From contig NZ_JAZDRO010000005.1 of assembly GCF_036330325.1 (NCBI RefSeq), positions 62,001 through 126,000 of the forward strand: DNA of 64,000 nucleotides, in the 5' to 3' direction. Source of the stretch: Hyphobacterium marinum. GTDB lineage: Bacteria > Pseudomonadota > Alphaproteobacteria > Caulobacterales > Maricaulaceae. Position numbers and translations under genes: made by a program. The notes below the pieces were generated by a model. It did no database searches and was not told the origin of the DNA. It worked only from the letters and a program-made list of their open reading frames with translations. Position 1 is the first letter of the stretch, and every line of letters begins with the position of its first letter. This document shows, piece after piece, positions 35,099 through 44,278 of this stretch.

Positions 35099-35620
35099 CT
35101 ACTCCAGTTCAAGCTGGTCGGCGAGGCGGGCAGTCCGGCGCTTGGCCATCATTTCGATCTGGTTCGAGAAAACCAGACCGGACAGGGCGGCCACCATCCC
35201 GGCCATTGTCGGGATCGTTGCGCGGGACACGCCGGCGGACATGGCGCGCGCGTCGGACGATCCGGAAATCGCCATGACGTCGAACACCTGGACCATGCCG
35301 GTCACCGTACCCAGAAGTCCCAGAAGCGGGGCGATCGCGACCAAGGTCTTGACCAGCTCCACATTCTGCTCGGCGCGCTGCTTCACTTCCGAGACCAGCT
35401 GGTCGCGGATCGCATGCGCGTTCCAGGAAGTGTGGTCGGTCCGTGCCGACCACTGCCTCATGGCCCGTTGGGCGTCACCTTTGAAGGCGAACCCGAAATA
35501 GGCGAGGCGTTCCAGGATGAAGGCCCACATCACGAAGGTGGCAATCATGATGACTACCAGGATGGGGCCTCCCCGGTCGAGGAACTCCTGGAGACCTGAA
35601 AGGGCTCCTTGGAAATCCAT
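35099..35620 (-). CDS. exbB: ExbB/TolQ/MotA-family proton channel, short form
   Basis: A 173-aa three-helix protein. Helix 1 is GGPILVVIMIATFVMWAFILE. The conserved MotA/TolQ/ExbB core is VKTLVAIAPLLGLLGTVTGMVQVF and then ATIPTMAGMVAALSGLVFSNQI. With ExbD it forms the motor that energises TonB. It is immediately downstream of a longer ExbB (15-bp gap) and upstream of two exbD genes. Confidence 0.93.
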   Translation of the reverse strand: MDFQGALSGLQEFLDRGGPILVVIMIATFVMWAFILERLAYFGFAFKGDAQRAMRQWSARTDHTSWNAHAIRDQLVSEVKQRAEQNVELVKTLVAIAPLLGLLGTVTGMVQVFDVMAISGSSDARAMSAGVSRATIPTMAGMVAALSGLVFSNQIEMMAKRRTARLADQLELE

Positions 35621-35635
35621 AACCCGCGACCTCCC

Positions 35636-37039
35636 TTAGGCGTTGCCGCCGCCGGCACGCTCTTCAGCGTGACGGGCAACGATACCGGCAGCCTGCTCTT
35701 CCAGCGTCTGCTGCACGCCGCGCGCGAAGCTTTGCGCGAAGCTGTGAATGAACAGCAGAGGTATGGCAGCAACAAGGCCGAGCACCGTGGTCACGAGGGC
35801 TTCGGAAATACCGCCCGCCATGATCTTGGGATCGCCCGTACCGAACAGGGTGATCTGGGTGAAGGTCTTGATCATACCGGTCACCGTACCCAGCAGACCC
35901 AGGAGCGGTGCGATACCGGCCGCCAGCTTCAGGAAGTTCAGACCGAATTCGAGCTTCGGCGTTTCCTTCAGGATGGCTTCATCCAGCTTCATCTCGATCA
36001 CTTCGTCGTTGTGATCCTTCACGCTCTCGTAGGCGAGCATGACACGGCCCAGCGGGTTCGAGCGCGACGGCGTCGACCGGCGCTTCTGGGCGGCCACCGC
36101 CGACGAGGTCATGACCAGCATCAGCAGGCGGTAGATGCCGAACAGGGCCGATACGGCCAGCAGGCCAAGGATGATCTTACCGACGATGCGGCCTTGCTCG
36201 ATACGCTCGGCGAGATCAGGCACGTCACGGTAGATTTCCAGCAGGGCACCACGCGACGGGTCAACCGGGCCGGCGACAACTTCGCCCCAGTCGGCCTGGT
36301 AAAGATTGGTCGCGGCGGAGCGGAGGTTTTCCGGCGGCTGGGCCGGCAGCAGACGCAAGCGATAGCGGCCGGTGTTCGAGTTCTCGTCAGTGGTCCACTG
36401 CAGGAAGTTGGAATTCCCGCCCTGCGTCGCGAAGGCCACGAAAGTCCCCACGCGCGTCACCGGAACCGGACCATCGGAGTCGAGGTTCACGACGTTGGAG
36501 TTAAAGGTGGCGATTTCGCCCTGATAGATCATTTCCGCAATCGCCGAGCGCCAGATCTGGTCGAGCTCGTTGCGGGTCGGCAGCGTCCGGCTGTTGGCCA
36601 GCTCGTCGAGCGGAGCCGTACGGCCCGGGTGCTGCGAGCTGGTGACAGAGGCACCGATCAGTGCCGAGAATTCACCGGCGGTCTGACGGGCGGCACCGAA
36701 GAGTTCACCGAACGCGCCCTGCGCGACCCGGAGTTCTTCGGCGAGCTGGTCGATCTCTTCCTGGTTGGATGCGAATTGCGCTTCGAGCTGGTCGGCGCGG
36801 CCCTGAAGGGCGGCGAGTTCACCCCGGACCTGGCCAAGACGGGCCGTCTGCGTGTTGCGTTCGTTGCGGAACTCCTGAAGCCGGCGCTGGTTTTCCTGCG
36901 AGGCTTCACGGGCGTCGCTGCGCACGCGGTTGAGAAGTTCGTTGATGGACGAGGCCGGCGCGTTCTGGGCGGCGGCTCCGGCTGCAAACATGGCCCCGAA
37001 ACCGACGGCCATAGCGAGTGCTTTGAGTGTGGTCTTCAT
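35636..37039 (-). CDS. ExbB/TolQ-family protein with long periplasmic N-terminal domain (TtpC-like)
   Basis: A 467-aa protein. Signal peptide (MKTTLKALAMAVGFGAMFAA, cleaved about residue 24), then a coiled-coil periplasmic domain (residues 30-110, rich in Gln/Glu/Arg heptads) and a beta-rich segment. After these comes the three-helix MotA/TolQ/ExbB domain near the C terminus (LAAGIAPLLGLLGTVTGMIKTF, then LVTTVLGLVAAIPLLFIHSF). This layout matches the TtpC-type ExbB of the Vibrio TonB2 system, an extra component needed for some TonB complexes. It follows DUF3450, as in those systems. Confidence 0.9.
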   Translation of the reverse strand: MKTTLKALAMAVGFGAMFAAGAAAQNAPASSINELLNRVRSDAREASQENQRRLQEFRNERNTQTARLGQVRGELAALQGRADQLEAQFASNQEEIDQLAEELRVAQGAFGELFGAARQTAGEFSALIGASVTSSQHPGRTAPLDELANSRTLPTRNELDQIWRSAIAEMIYQGEIATFNSNVVNLDSDGPVPVTRVGTFVAFATQGGNSNFLQWTTDENSNTGRYRLRLLPAQPPENLRSAATNLYQADWGEVVAGPVDPSRGALLEIYRDVPDLAERIEQGRIVGKIILGLLAVSALFGIYRLLMLVMTSSAVAAQKRRSTPSRSNPLGRVMLAYESVKDHNDEVIEMKLDEAILKETPKLEFGLNFLKLAAGIAPLLGLLGTVTGMIKTFTQITLFGTGDPKIMAGGISEALVTTVLGLVAAIPLLFIHSFAQSFARGVQQTLEEQAAGIVARHAEERAGGGNA

Positions 37040-37063
37040 CGCTTTATCTCCGTTCGATCCGGC

Positions 37064-37834
37064 CTACTGGTCTTCCGAGCCCGGCAGGGGCACCAGGAAG
37101 ACTTCCGGGGTGGTGACTTCACGCGCGATGCGGAAAGCCCGTTGGACATTGTTGGTTTCGCTGGACGGGACATCGACCCAGTCGCTCGCGCCGCGATAGA
37201 GCAGGTCGAGATTGCCATTGCCGTCATCACGGATCAGCGCCACTCGGCCGACCTGCAGGAAGGACGTCGTCACTTCCTGGCCGTCCACCTCGGTGGTCTC
37301 TTCATAGGTTCGCAGACCACGGCCATAGGCGGCTTCGATCTCGTAGGCATTGAGGATGACCCGGTATTTTTCGGCCGGGCTGATTTCCGGATCGTCGACG
37401 ATGTCATAGAGGTCGGCGATCTCGTCCATGCGTTCCTGTTGCTGGAACGGCAGATCAAGCTCGATGAAATTCTCGAGGTTCTCGATCATCTCGCGCAGCA
37501 TCGGCATGATGTCGCGCTGGATGTTGCCGACGCTGTCGATCTGGAGGCGCAGCGAGTCGAGTTCGTTCTGCTGCGACTGGATGAACACTTCCTGCTGGGC
37601 GACATAGAGCCGTTGGCTTTCCACCTGCTGCAGGAGCGCGCGGTACTCGAGTTCCGCGTTGGACCGCTCGTCATCGATGTTGTCGATCTGCTGCTGGGTC
37701 GATGCGCCTTCCTGCGTCGACTGCTGCGCCACGTTCAACGCAGTCTGGAGCTGCGCCTGGGCGGTACCGCCGAGGGCCCCCGCCGCAATGACCGCCGCCA
37801 GCGACGTGCGGATCCAATCAGTTTTTCTCGCCAT
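37064..37834 (-). CDS. DUF3450 periplasmic coiled-coil protein, first gene of the TonB cluster
   Basis: A 256-aa protein. Signal peptide (SLAAVIAAGALGGTAQAQ), then a long coiled coil (about 30-115: QLQTALNVAQQSTQEGASTQ onward). The DUF3450 core follows: MLREMIENLENFIELDLPF, ERMDEIADLYDIVDDPEISPAEKYRVILNAYEIEAAYGR (two parts), then VGRVALIRDDGNGNLDLLY. DUF3450 genes regularly precede the long ExbB in TonB2-type clusters. The start is ATG 37834 with GAGGCGAG upstream; the longer frame to 37921 lacks support. The operon likely starts here and runs to 32051. Confidence 0.88.
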   Translation of the reverse strand: MARKTDWIRTSLAAVIAAGALGGTAQAQLQTALNVAQQSTQEGASTQQQIDNIDDERSNAELEYRALLQQVESQRLYVAQQEVFIQSQQNELDSLRLQIDSVGNIQRDIMPMLREMIENLENFIELDLPFQQQERMDEIADLYDIVDDPEISPAEKYRVILNAYEIEAAYGRGLRTYEETTEVDGQEVTTSFLQVGRVALIRDDGNGNLDLLYRGASDWVDVPSSETNNVQRAFRIAREVTTPEVFLVPLPGSEDQ

Positions 37835-38352
37835 GTCTCGCCTCACAGTAATTCCGCGAACGCCGGACGACGCCCTGCGGTGCTCTGGTGGATGTTGATG
37901 GCTCCCCTTGCGGGCAGCCAAAGCCCCTTCGATGTGGCCGCCGCGCCAAAGGCCGACCGCCCGGAAAATTCCGGATACGCGCTTCCTGAACGTTCACGGA
38001 GATGAAAAGTTGCACCCCTTCCCCGTACCGCAGCGTTGATCCGCTGTCTCTCGTTCCGGACGTCACGCGTCCCAATTGAAGCGGACGCTAGCGCCGCGTG
38101 TCCCGGCAATCAAGCGCGCGTTGCGTCTTGAAACGGTCATCGAGCGCTAAAACACCGTCCAATGTCCTGTACGGCGCGCATTGCGGCGGCTGAATTCCCC
38201 TGAAACGCGAGGCAGGCCAGCCGAAACGCCATCGGCACGTTTCACAAAAACGTGTTGATCTGTCAGGTCAGCAGCGCCGGAATCCGGGCCCCTCGGAGGC
38301 CTCAGTGTCGGACAGCGTCTGCAGAATCACCGGGCGGTACCGGAAAGAGCAG
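37835..38352. other. 518-bp intergenic region between the TonB operon and tRNA-Gln
   Basis: No convincing coding frame. It should contain the promoter of the DUF3450-led operon (minus strand), but no clear -35/-10 stands out. A 7-bp inverted repeat CACGTTT-CACAA-AAACGTG lies at 38236-38254. Short open frames here have poor composition and no ribosome sites. Confidence 0.6.
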
Positions 38353-38427
38353 TGGCTGGGGCGCCAGGATTCGAACCTGGGAATGTCGGTACCAAAAACC
38401 GATGCCTTACCGCTTGGCGACGCCCCA
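38353..38427 (-). tRNA. tRNA-Gln (anticodon TTG)
   Basis: The minus strand begins TGGGGCG, pairs with CGCCCCA at the 3' end, then discriminator G and encoded CCA (38353-38355). The anticodon loop TTTTGGT gives TTG. The T-arm GGTTCGAATCC is canonical. Confidence 0.95.
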
Positions 38428-38548
38428 ACTCTGCTCCACCGCATCAGCGGCGGAGGCGCTAGATAGCGGCTTGTTCGCCGGGATGCAACGGGCTGTCACG
38501 GACGCGTTGCACGTGCCAGAGGAAGTGGCTATAAGCCGCGCCTCGGTT

Positions 38549-38625
38549 CGGAGTATAGCTCAGCCTGGTAGAGCACCGTCTTCGGGAGGCGGGGGTCGCA
38601 AGTTCGAATCTTGCTACTCCGACCA
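38549..38625 (+). tRNA. tRNA-Pro (anticodon CGG)
   Basis: CGGAGTA pairs with TACTCCG, then A and encoded CCA (38623-38625). D-arm GCTC/GAGC, anticodon stem CCGTC/GGCGG with loop TTCGGGA giving CGG, T-arm AGTTCGAATCT. 77 nt with CCA. Confidence 0.95.
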
Positions 38626-38741
38626 TTTCTTTCCCGCCTCACCCAATCCACGCGCATCCGGTTCGCACAGCCCGTGCGATTCCGGCTTCCATTCTGCGGC
38701 ATGGCCTGTGCATTCTTTCAGCCGGAAACCCGGCGCGAGGC

Positions 38742-40553
38742 ATGACGCACATGAAACAGTTCTGGATCACTTTCTTCGGTTCAATGGTGGGCGTCGTCGT
38801 CGCCTCCATTCTCGTTCCGGTTATCTTTATCATCCTGATCGTCGGGTGGGTCTCGTCCGCCGTGTCCGAGTTCGAAAGCGGGTTCGAACAGGCCAGCGGC
38901 GTGCCGTCATCCGGTGCCTTGGTGGTCGAGGTTGATCTGCGCGTCCCGCGCCGGGACCAGCCCAACCGCGCACCGTTCGGCTATGCCGATCCGCTGTCGC
39001 TGGTCGAGATCGTCTCCACGATTGAACGCGCGGAAAGCGACAGCCGCGTCTCGGGCCTGTTCATCCGGGCCAATGAGTACGGCATGGCTGCCGCCAATGC
39101 GGAAGAAATCCACCGCGCCCTCGCCGCTTTCCGCGAGACCGGCAAATTCGTTGTGGTCCATGCGCAGGGGTTCGAAGGCACATCCGTCACGAACTACTTC
39201 GCCATTTCCGGGGCCGACGAAATCTGGCTGCAGGACACGACGTCCTTCTCCGCTGCCGGACTGGCCGGTGAGATTCCCTTCTATGGCGGCCTGCTCGAAC
39301 GGGTCGAGGCCGATGCCGAATTCGTGCGCTTCCTCGAATACAAGAACGCCCCGAATTCCTACACCGAGACCGGTTTCACCGAAGAACATCTCGCAGCAAC
39401 GCAGTCCTATATCGACGCCATCTACGAAGACGCCCTGAGCGGTATCGCCCAAGGCCGCGGGCAGACGCAGGCCAGTGTTCAGGCCTTTATCGAATCAGCC
39501 CCCCACAGCGCCGAAGCGGCCCAGGAAGCCGGTCTGGTCGACCATCTGGGCCATGTCATCGACGCCCGCGAAGCCGTGATCGAGCGGGCCGGCGACGGTG
39601 CCCACATTGTCGACATCGAGGATTACGCCACGACGCGGACACCAGCGATGCGCAATTCGGGGCCGGTGATCGCGCTCATCGAGGGCCAGGGAGCCATCGT
39701 CACCGGCGAGATTGCCTACGGCCTCCTGGGCGGTGATCCGATGATTGCCGGCGACACGCTCGCCGAGACCATCATTGCGGCGACCGACAATCCGAATATC
39801 CTGGCCATCGTCCTGCGGATTGATTCGCCGGGCGGATCGGCCATTGCCTCTGACCAGATCTGGGACGCCATCACCCGGGCTCAGGAAGCCGGAAAGCCGG
39901 TGGTCGTGTCCATGGGCTCTGCTGCAGCATCTGGCGGCTATTATATCGCCGCCCCGGCCGACTACATCGTGGCCAATGGTTCAACCCTGACCGGATCCAT
40001 CGGTGTCTATGGTGGGAAATTCTATCTGCACGACACGTTCGGACTGGTCGGCGTGAACATCGAACCGGTGTCGGCCGGTGGCGACTTTGCCCTCGCCTAT
40101 TCCAGCCAGACGCGCTGGAGTGATGCCCAGCGGGACGGCATCCAGTCCATCCTTTCGGACATCTATGACGACTTCACCTTGCGCGTCTCCCAGGGCCGTG
40201 ACATTCCGCTCGACCGGGTCCAGGAAATCGCCCGCGGGCGTGTCTGGACCGGCAATCAGGCACTGGAACTGGGCCTGGTCGACGAGATCGGCGGCTTGCG
40301 GGAGGCTGTTCTGGCGGCCCGCCGCCTGGCCGGAATCGGCGAGGAGGAACGGGTCCGCGTCCAACGTTTCCCGCACCTGCCGACGGGTCTGGAAGCTTTC
40401 CAGGCCCTGTTCGGCGCATCAGCGGAAACGGCAGAAGCCGCTGCCCGCCTCAATGCGCTGATGTCCCTTCCCGAAGTCCGTGCGGCAATTGAAGCCCGCG
40501 AAGCGATGGGGCCGGGTGCGCAACTGCGTTCCGGGCATGCCCGGCCGCAATAG
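38742..40553 (+). CDS. sppA: signal peptide peptidase SppA (67K type)
   Basis: A 603-aa membrane-anchored S49 serine protease that degrades signal peptides after cleavage. An N-terminal helix (ITFFGSMVGVVVASILVPVI...) is followed by two tandem S49 repeats. The first contains FLEYKNAPNSYTE with the general-base Lys. The second contains VLRIDSPGGSAIAS and SMGSAAASGGYYIA with the nucleophile Ser, then LTGSIGVYGGKFYL. The Lys-in-first/Ser-in-second arrangement is that of E. coli SppA. ATG 38742 and ATG 38751 are both usable. It lies downstream of tRNA-Pro. Confidence 0.94.
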   Translation: MTHMKQFWITFFGSMVGVVVASILVPVIFIILIVGWVSSAVSEFESGFEQASGVPSSGALVVEVDLRVPRRDQPNRAPFGYADPLSLVEIVSTIERAESDSRVSGLFIRANEYGMAAANAEEIHRALAAFRETGKFVVVHAQGFEGTSVTNYFAISGADEIWLQDTTSFSAAGLAGEIPFYGGLLERVEADAEFVRFLEYKNAPNSYTETGFTEEHLAATQSYIDAIYEDALSGIAQGRGQTQASVQAFIESAPHSAEAAQEAGLVDHLGHVIDAREAVIERAGDGAHIVDIEDYATTRTPAMRNSGPVIALIEGQGAIVTGEIAYGLLGGDPMIAGDTLAETIIAATDNPNILAIVLRIDSPGGSAIASDQIWDAITRAQEAGKPVVVSMGSAAASGGYYIAAPADYIVANGSTLTGSIGVYGGKFYLHDTFGLVGVNIEPVSAGGDFALAYSSQTRWSDAQRDGIQSILSDIYDDFTLRVSQGRDIPLDRVQEIARGRVWTGNQALELGLVDEIGGLREAVLAARRLAGIGEEERVRVQRFPHLPTGLEAFQALFGASAETAEAAARLNALMSLPEVRAAIEAREAMGPGAQLRSGHARPQ

Positions 40554-40559
40554 GAAGCC

Positions 40560-41774
40560 TCAGGCCGAGACCAGCCCGACGACCATGAGCAGGAGCAGTG
40601 AAATCGTCAGGATCACCAGATAGGCGATGTCCAGCGTCAGAGTACGCAGAATGGCCATGAAGCGACCATTCTCGTACACGACACGGTGTATCCGGTAGAG
40701 ATAGATATTGCTCCACACCAGGAAGATCAGCGTTCCAATGACCCCGCTTATCAGCGGAGCGATCAGGATCAGGATCGTCAGGAATATGAACAGGAAAGCG
40801 TGGAAGTGCAGCGACACCACCAGGTGGTCGTAAAGGTATAGTCCGCGCCGCCAGAAATTGAGCACGGCGAGCAACAACGCGTAGAGCGGCAACAGCAGGA
40901 AGACCAGCCGCGGCGTCCAGCGCTGCATCGCCTCGGACCAGCTCGCCGGATTGTCGATAATCCGCTCGGCCCGGGCAATTATGAAACGCCGCGCCGGCAG
41001 CGGCCAATCGCGCAATTCGTAGATGTTCAGCGTCATCCGGAAGCCATCGTTTGACCCGAGCTGCAAGGGTTCATCAGGCGCAGGCGCCGCAACATCGGGA
41101 TAGTCTTCGGGCAGCAGGTATTCGCGGAGCTGCTGTTTGACTTCCTCGTTGCGTTCAGCACGGCTCAACGCCTGAATGGTCGGACTTTCGCCCACCTCAT
41201 CGACCTCGCGCTGGGCCTGTTCCAGCGCCGCACGCGCGATGGCGATCTGGGCGGCGGCCTCGGGACTCTGCTCGGCTGCCGCATCGAGTTCGGCCAGCGC
41301 TTCATCTTGGACTTCCGCCGATGGCATTTCACCGTTGTCGTCGCCGCCGAAGATGTTGGAATACCCGCCATTCGTAAGAAAGAAGACGAGGAAGAAGATC
41401 ACGCTCGCCGCGATCAACAGACGGAAGGGCTGAACATAACGGGCCCGCACACCTGACAGATATTGCCGCGTGATATGGCCGGGACGAATCAGAAGCGGCG
41501 GAATGGTCCGCCAGAACCGGCCATCGAACGAGAACAGCCCGTCGAGGATTTCCAGGACCAGGTGCCAGATCGGGCGGTGAAAATCGTCGGAATCCTGCCC
41601 GCAGGAGTGGCAGATCCGCCCGCGAAGCGCCGTGCCGCAATTCAGGCATTCACCCGCAGGTTTCTCCCGCCGGAAGAAAGTCCGGCGCCCCTTGCGCGTT
41701 CCCGCCACGGCACCGGCGGCCACGCCTTCGGCAACGATTCCCGCAGACGTGTCGATCAGATTTTCATCTGTCAT
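40560..41774 (-). CDS. DUF3667 membrane protein with zinc ribbon
   Basis: A 404-aa protein. Near residues 38-58 is ECLNCGTALRGRICHSCGQ, a CxxC...CxxC zinc ribbon. It is followed by the DUF3667 signature (DGRFWRTIPPLLIRPGHITRQYL), the first membrane helix (LLIAASVIFFLVFFLT) and a charged helical extramembrane part (130-250). Four more hydrophobic helices lie in the C-terminal 150 residues. The family is uncharacterised. It is convergent with sppA with a 6-bp gap. Not linked functionally to its neighbours by anything I can see. Confidence 0.85.
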   Translation of the reverse strand: MTDENLIDTSAGIVAEGVAAGAVAGTRKGRRTFFRREKPAGECLNCGTALRGRICHSCGQDSDDFHRPIWHLVLEILDGLFSFDGRFWRTIPPLLIRPGHITRQYLSGVRARYVQPFRLLIAASVIFFLVFFLTNGGYSNIFGGDDNGEMPSAEVQDEALAELDAAAEQSPEAAAQIAIARAALEQAQREVDEVGESPTIQALSRAERNEEVKQQLREYLLPEDYPDVAAPAPDEPLQLGSNDGFRMTLNIYELRDWPLPARRFIIARAERIIDNPASWSEAMQRWTPRLVFLLLPLYALLLAVLNFWRRGLYLYDHLVVSLHFHAFLFIFLTILILIAPLISGVIGTLIFLVWSNIYLYRIHRVVYENGRFMAILRTLTLDIAYLVILTISLLLLMVVGLVSA

Positions 41775-41850
41775 GGCGAACCCCCTCCCCGCCTGACCAG
41801 TCTAGGCCAGGCAGGGCAAGGGGAAAAGCATGCTGTTACCGGGGAGAGGC

Positions 41851-43503
41851 TCAGTCGCCCGAGGCTGTGTCACCCGTCTCCGAAGTGTCGGCATCGGCGA
41901 AGCACAGGTAGCGTGACCGGTGAATGTGAAGCACGTTGTCCTCCCAGCCCGTCACATTCGGGTTCACCAGCGCGCGGTTGATGTAGAAGACGATCGGGAT
42001 GATCGGCATGTCGTCGATCATCATCTGCTCGGCTTCCGCCAGCATCGACGCACGCACTTCCATGTCGAGTTCGCGATTGGCCCGCGCGACCAGCTCGTCA
42101 TAGGCCGGATTCTGGTAGCGGGAATAATTCATCGGGATCGACTGCGATTCCGCGAGGAAGAGGAAATTGTAGGGGTCGTTGTAGTCGGCAATCCAGCCGC
42201 CATCGCCCACCTCGTACCCGGCCGCCCGCAGGTTTTCGTAGTGAATCTGGGTCTCGATCTGCGTGACCGTCACATTCACCCAGTCGGCAATGCTCTGCCA
42301 GTCCTGCTGAACCACTGGGGCGATACGCGGATTGTCCGCCGTCGCGCGGTAGGTGTATTCGAATTCCAGCGGGTTGTCGGGGCCATAGCCGGCTTCGATG
42401 AGCAGTTCCCGCGCCATCTCGCGGCGTTCATCGACCGGAATATCGGCCCATCGCGCCTGGACACCGCCCGCATAGTTCGCGACGCCCGGCGGCACCATCG
42501 AATAGGCCGGCGGGCGGCCATCGCGATAAATCTCGCGAGCCAGGAAGTCGCGGTCGATCGACATGCCGAGTGCATTGCGCACGCGCGCGTCTGACAGGTC
42601 TTCGTGCTCGGTATTGGCCGAGTAATAGACGGTGCCCATGTACGGATTGACGCGCACGAAGTCCGGGATTTCCTCGCGCAGCCGGTCGATGTGCTGGCCG
42701 GGGAATTCGTTGTTGAGGTCCAGCTCGCCATTACGGACGCGGCGGGCGGCCGCCGTGGAATCGACCGTCGGGTAATAGTAGATCTCGTCCAGGCAGACAT
42801 TCTCATTGTCGAAGAAGCGTTCGTTGCGCACGACGTGGACGAAATTGTTCGTCGCCCATTCTTCAAGCCTGAAGGGACCGTTGGTGACGATGTTACGCGG
42901 CTGCACCCACTGGTCACCATGCTCCTCCACCACGTGACGCGGCACCGGGAAGGTCGTGTAGTGGGTCAGCAGGCCCGGCAGATAGGGAGCCGGGAACTCC
43001 AGGCGGATTTCCAGCGTCCGGTCGTCGATGGCCACCACACCCACCTCTTCAGGCGGAAGCTGGCCGGTATTGACCGCATTCGCATTCTGGATCGGGTAGA
43101 GAAGCGACGCGTACTGCGCCAGCGTGTTGGGATCGAGAATCCGCTGGAAGGCGTATTCGAAATCGCCCGCCGTCACCGGAACCCCGTCCGACCACGTCGC
43201 TTCACGCAGATGGAAGGTCCAGACCAGACCGTCTTCGCTGACGTCCCAGCTTTCAGCCATGCCCGGGATCGGGGACGCGTTTTCATCATCGGTGAACAAG
43301 CCGATGAACATGTCACCGATAATGTTGTTCTCCCAGGTGCCACTAGCCTTGTGAGGATCGAGTGTCAGCGGTTCGGCCGAATTGCCCCGGTGCAGGACCA
43401 GCAGCCCGCTGTCAGCTTCATTGCCACCGCCGCCGCAAGCAGCGAGGGTGAGTGACGATGCCCCGATTAACAGGGCTCCCAACAAGGTTCGTGTGCGGAT
43501 CAT
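41851..43503 (-). CDS. oppA: oligopeptide ABC transporter substrate-binding lipoprotein (OppA-like)
   Basis: A 550-aa SBP family 5 protein. A lipoprotein signal ends LTLAACGGG (Cys about 23). The binding domain has EPLTLDPHKASGTWENNIIGDMF in two stretches, GMAESWDVSEDGLVWTFHLR, TNGPFRLEEW and ADYNDPYNFLFL. It captures peptides in the periplasm and delivers them to OppBC. The permease genes oppB/oppC lie 1.6 kb away on the same strand, separated by two plus-strand genes. No OppD/OppF ATPases are in the window. It ends in a short acidic tail. Confidence 0.92.
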   Translation of the reverse strand: MIRTRTLLGALLIGASSLTLAACGGGGNEADSGLLVLHRGNSAEPLTLDPHKASGTWENNIIGDMFIGLFTDDENASPIPGMAESWDVSEDGLVWTFHLREATWSDGVPVTAGDFEYAFQRILDPNTLAQYASLLYPIQNANAVNTGQLPPEEVGVVAIDDRTLEIRLEFPAPYLPGLLTHYTTFPVPRHVVEEHGDQWVQPRNIVTNGPFRLEEWATNNFVHVVRNERFFDNENVCLDEIYYYPTVDSTAAARRVRNGELDLNNEFPGQHIDRLREEIPDFVRVNPYMGTVYYSANTEHEDLSDARVRNALGMSIDRDFLAREIYRDGRPPAYSMVPPGVANYAGGVQARWADIPVDERREMARELLIEAGYGPDNPLEFEYTYRATADNPRIAPVVQQDWQSIADWVNVTVTQIETQIHYENLRAAGYEVGDGGWIADYNDPYNFLFLAESQSIPMNYSRYQNPAYDELVARANRELDMEVRASMLAEAEQMMIDDMPIIPIVFYINRALVNPNVTGWEDNVLHIHRSRYLCFADADTSETGDTASGD

Positions 43504-43566
43504 GATGGCGATTCTCCCAATGGCATTCGAGTTACCGGCGCTTATAGGCGAGCCGCTTCAGGCAGT

Positions 43567-43586
43567 CGACAGGCTGCAGCCTGTCG
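43567..43586. promoter_or_regulatory. 20-bp perfect palindrome in a divergent promoter region
   Basis: CGACAGGCTG is followed directly by its reverse complement CAGCCTGTCG. It lies between the divergent starts of oppA (43503) and the exported protein gene (43635). Suits a dimeric repressor operator or a short cruciform; the regulator is unknown. Confidence 0.45.
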
Positions 43587-43634
43587 CGCATAGTCTGGCA
43601 CCGGCTTTCCGCAACGGATAGTGTTTGAACCAGT

Positions 43635-44255
43635 ATGAACATGCGATTACCGATTGCTGCCCTGGCCTGTCTCGTGGCGGCTCCAGCCGTGGCCCAGGAC
43701 GACACCTCGCCGCTTGACCCGCTCTATGCCTGCCGGGCGATCGAGGACAGCACCCAGCGCCTGGCGTGTCTTGACCGGACCGTGGACGAGCTCCGCGCCG
43801 AGGAAGAGGCCGGCGGCTTCATTGCGGTGCGCCGCGATGTCATAGAAGCCGCCGACGAAGCCTCCTACGGCCTCTCCATTCCGAATTTCAATCTGCCGCG
43901 GCTGCCCCGCATGCGCATGCCCAGTCTCTCCGGTTCCGAGAGTTCCGACATGGCCAGCGCCGCCATGGAGGAAACGAGTGACGAGGGTCACACGGTCTTG
44001 CGCAACGAACAGGGACAAATCGAACGCATTTCCGGACTGGCGGTGGCGTCACTGTCCGAAGGCCGGAGAGGCCGGGTCACCGTCCGCCTCGAAAACGGCC
44101 AGGTCTGGAACCAGATCGATGACCAGCATGTCCGCCTCGCCAGCGCGCGAAACCGCGATGACAACACGGTCGAAATCCGCAACGCAGCACTCGGATCCCA
44201 CATGATGCGGCTGAACGGGACAGGCCGCTGGTTCCGCGTCTCCCGCTCCCGCTAA
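43635..44255 (+). CDS. exported protein with C-x10-C N-terminal motif (paralogue 1)
   Basis: A 206-aa protein. Signal peptide (IAALACLVAAPAVAQ), then YACRAIEDSTQRLACLDR, a cysteine pair in the pattern C-R-x-I-x-D-x-x-x-R-L-x-C seen in many small exported proteobacterial proteins. A Met/Pro-rich middle follows. The C-terminal domain reads GRVTVRLENGQVWNQIDD, VRLASARNRDD, then RNAALGSHMMRLNGTGRWFRV. Function unknown; a periplasmic or outer-membrane-associated beta domain is likely. It is followed by a paralogue after a 23-bp gap, and both end before a shared terminator at 45025. Confidence 0.75.
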   Translation: MNMRLPIAALACLVAAPAVAQDDTSPLDPLYACRAIEDSTQRLACLDRTVDELRAEEEAGGFIAVRRDVIEAADEASYGLSIPNFNLPRLPRMRMPSLSGSESSDMASAAMEETSDEGHTVLRNEQGQIERISGLAVASLSEGRRGRVTVRLENGQVWNQIDDQHVRLASARNRDDNTVEIRNAALGSHMMRLNGTGRWFRVSRSR

Positions 44256-44278
44256 GCTCCATGAACAGGGTCGAATTC

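Noticed and set aside
35609..38005. 798-aa plus-strand open frame opposite exbB and DUF3450 genes
   Set aside because: Antisense shadow: the minus strand has complete, family-typical ExbB and DUF3450 genes.
38353..38625. The tRNA pair as an integration site for a mobile element
   Set aside because: I found no second copy of either tRNA 3' end nearby and no integrase, and the base composition of the flanks does not change.
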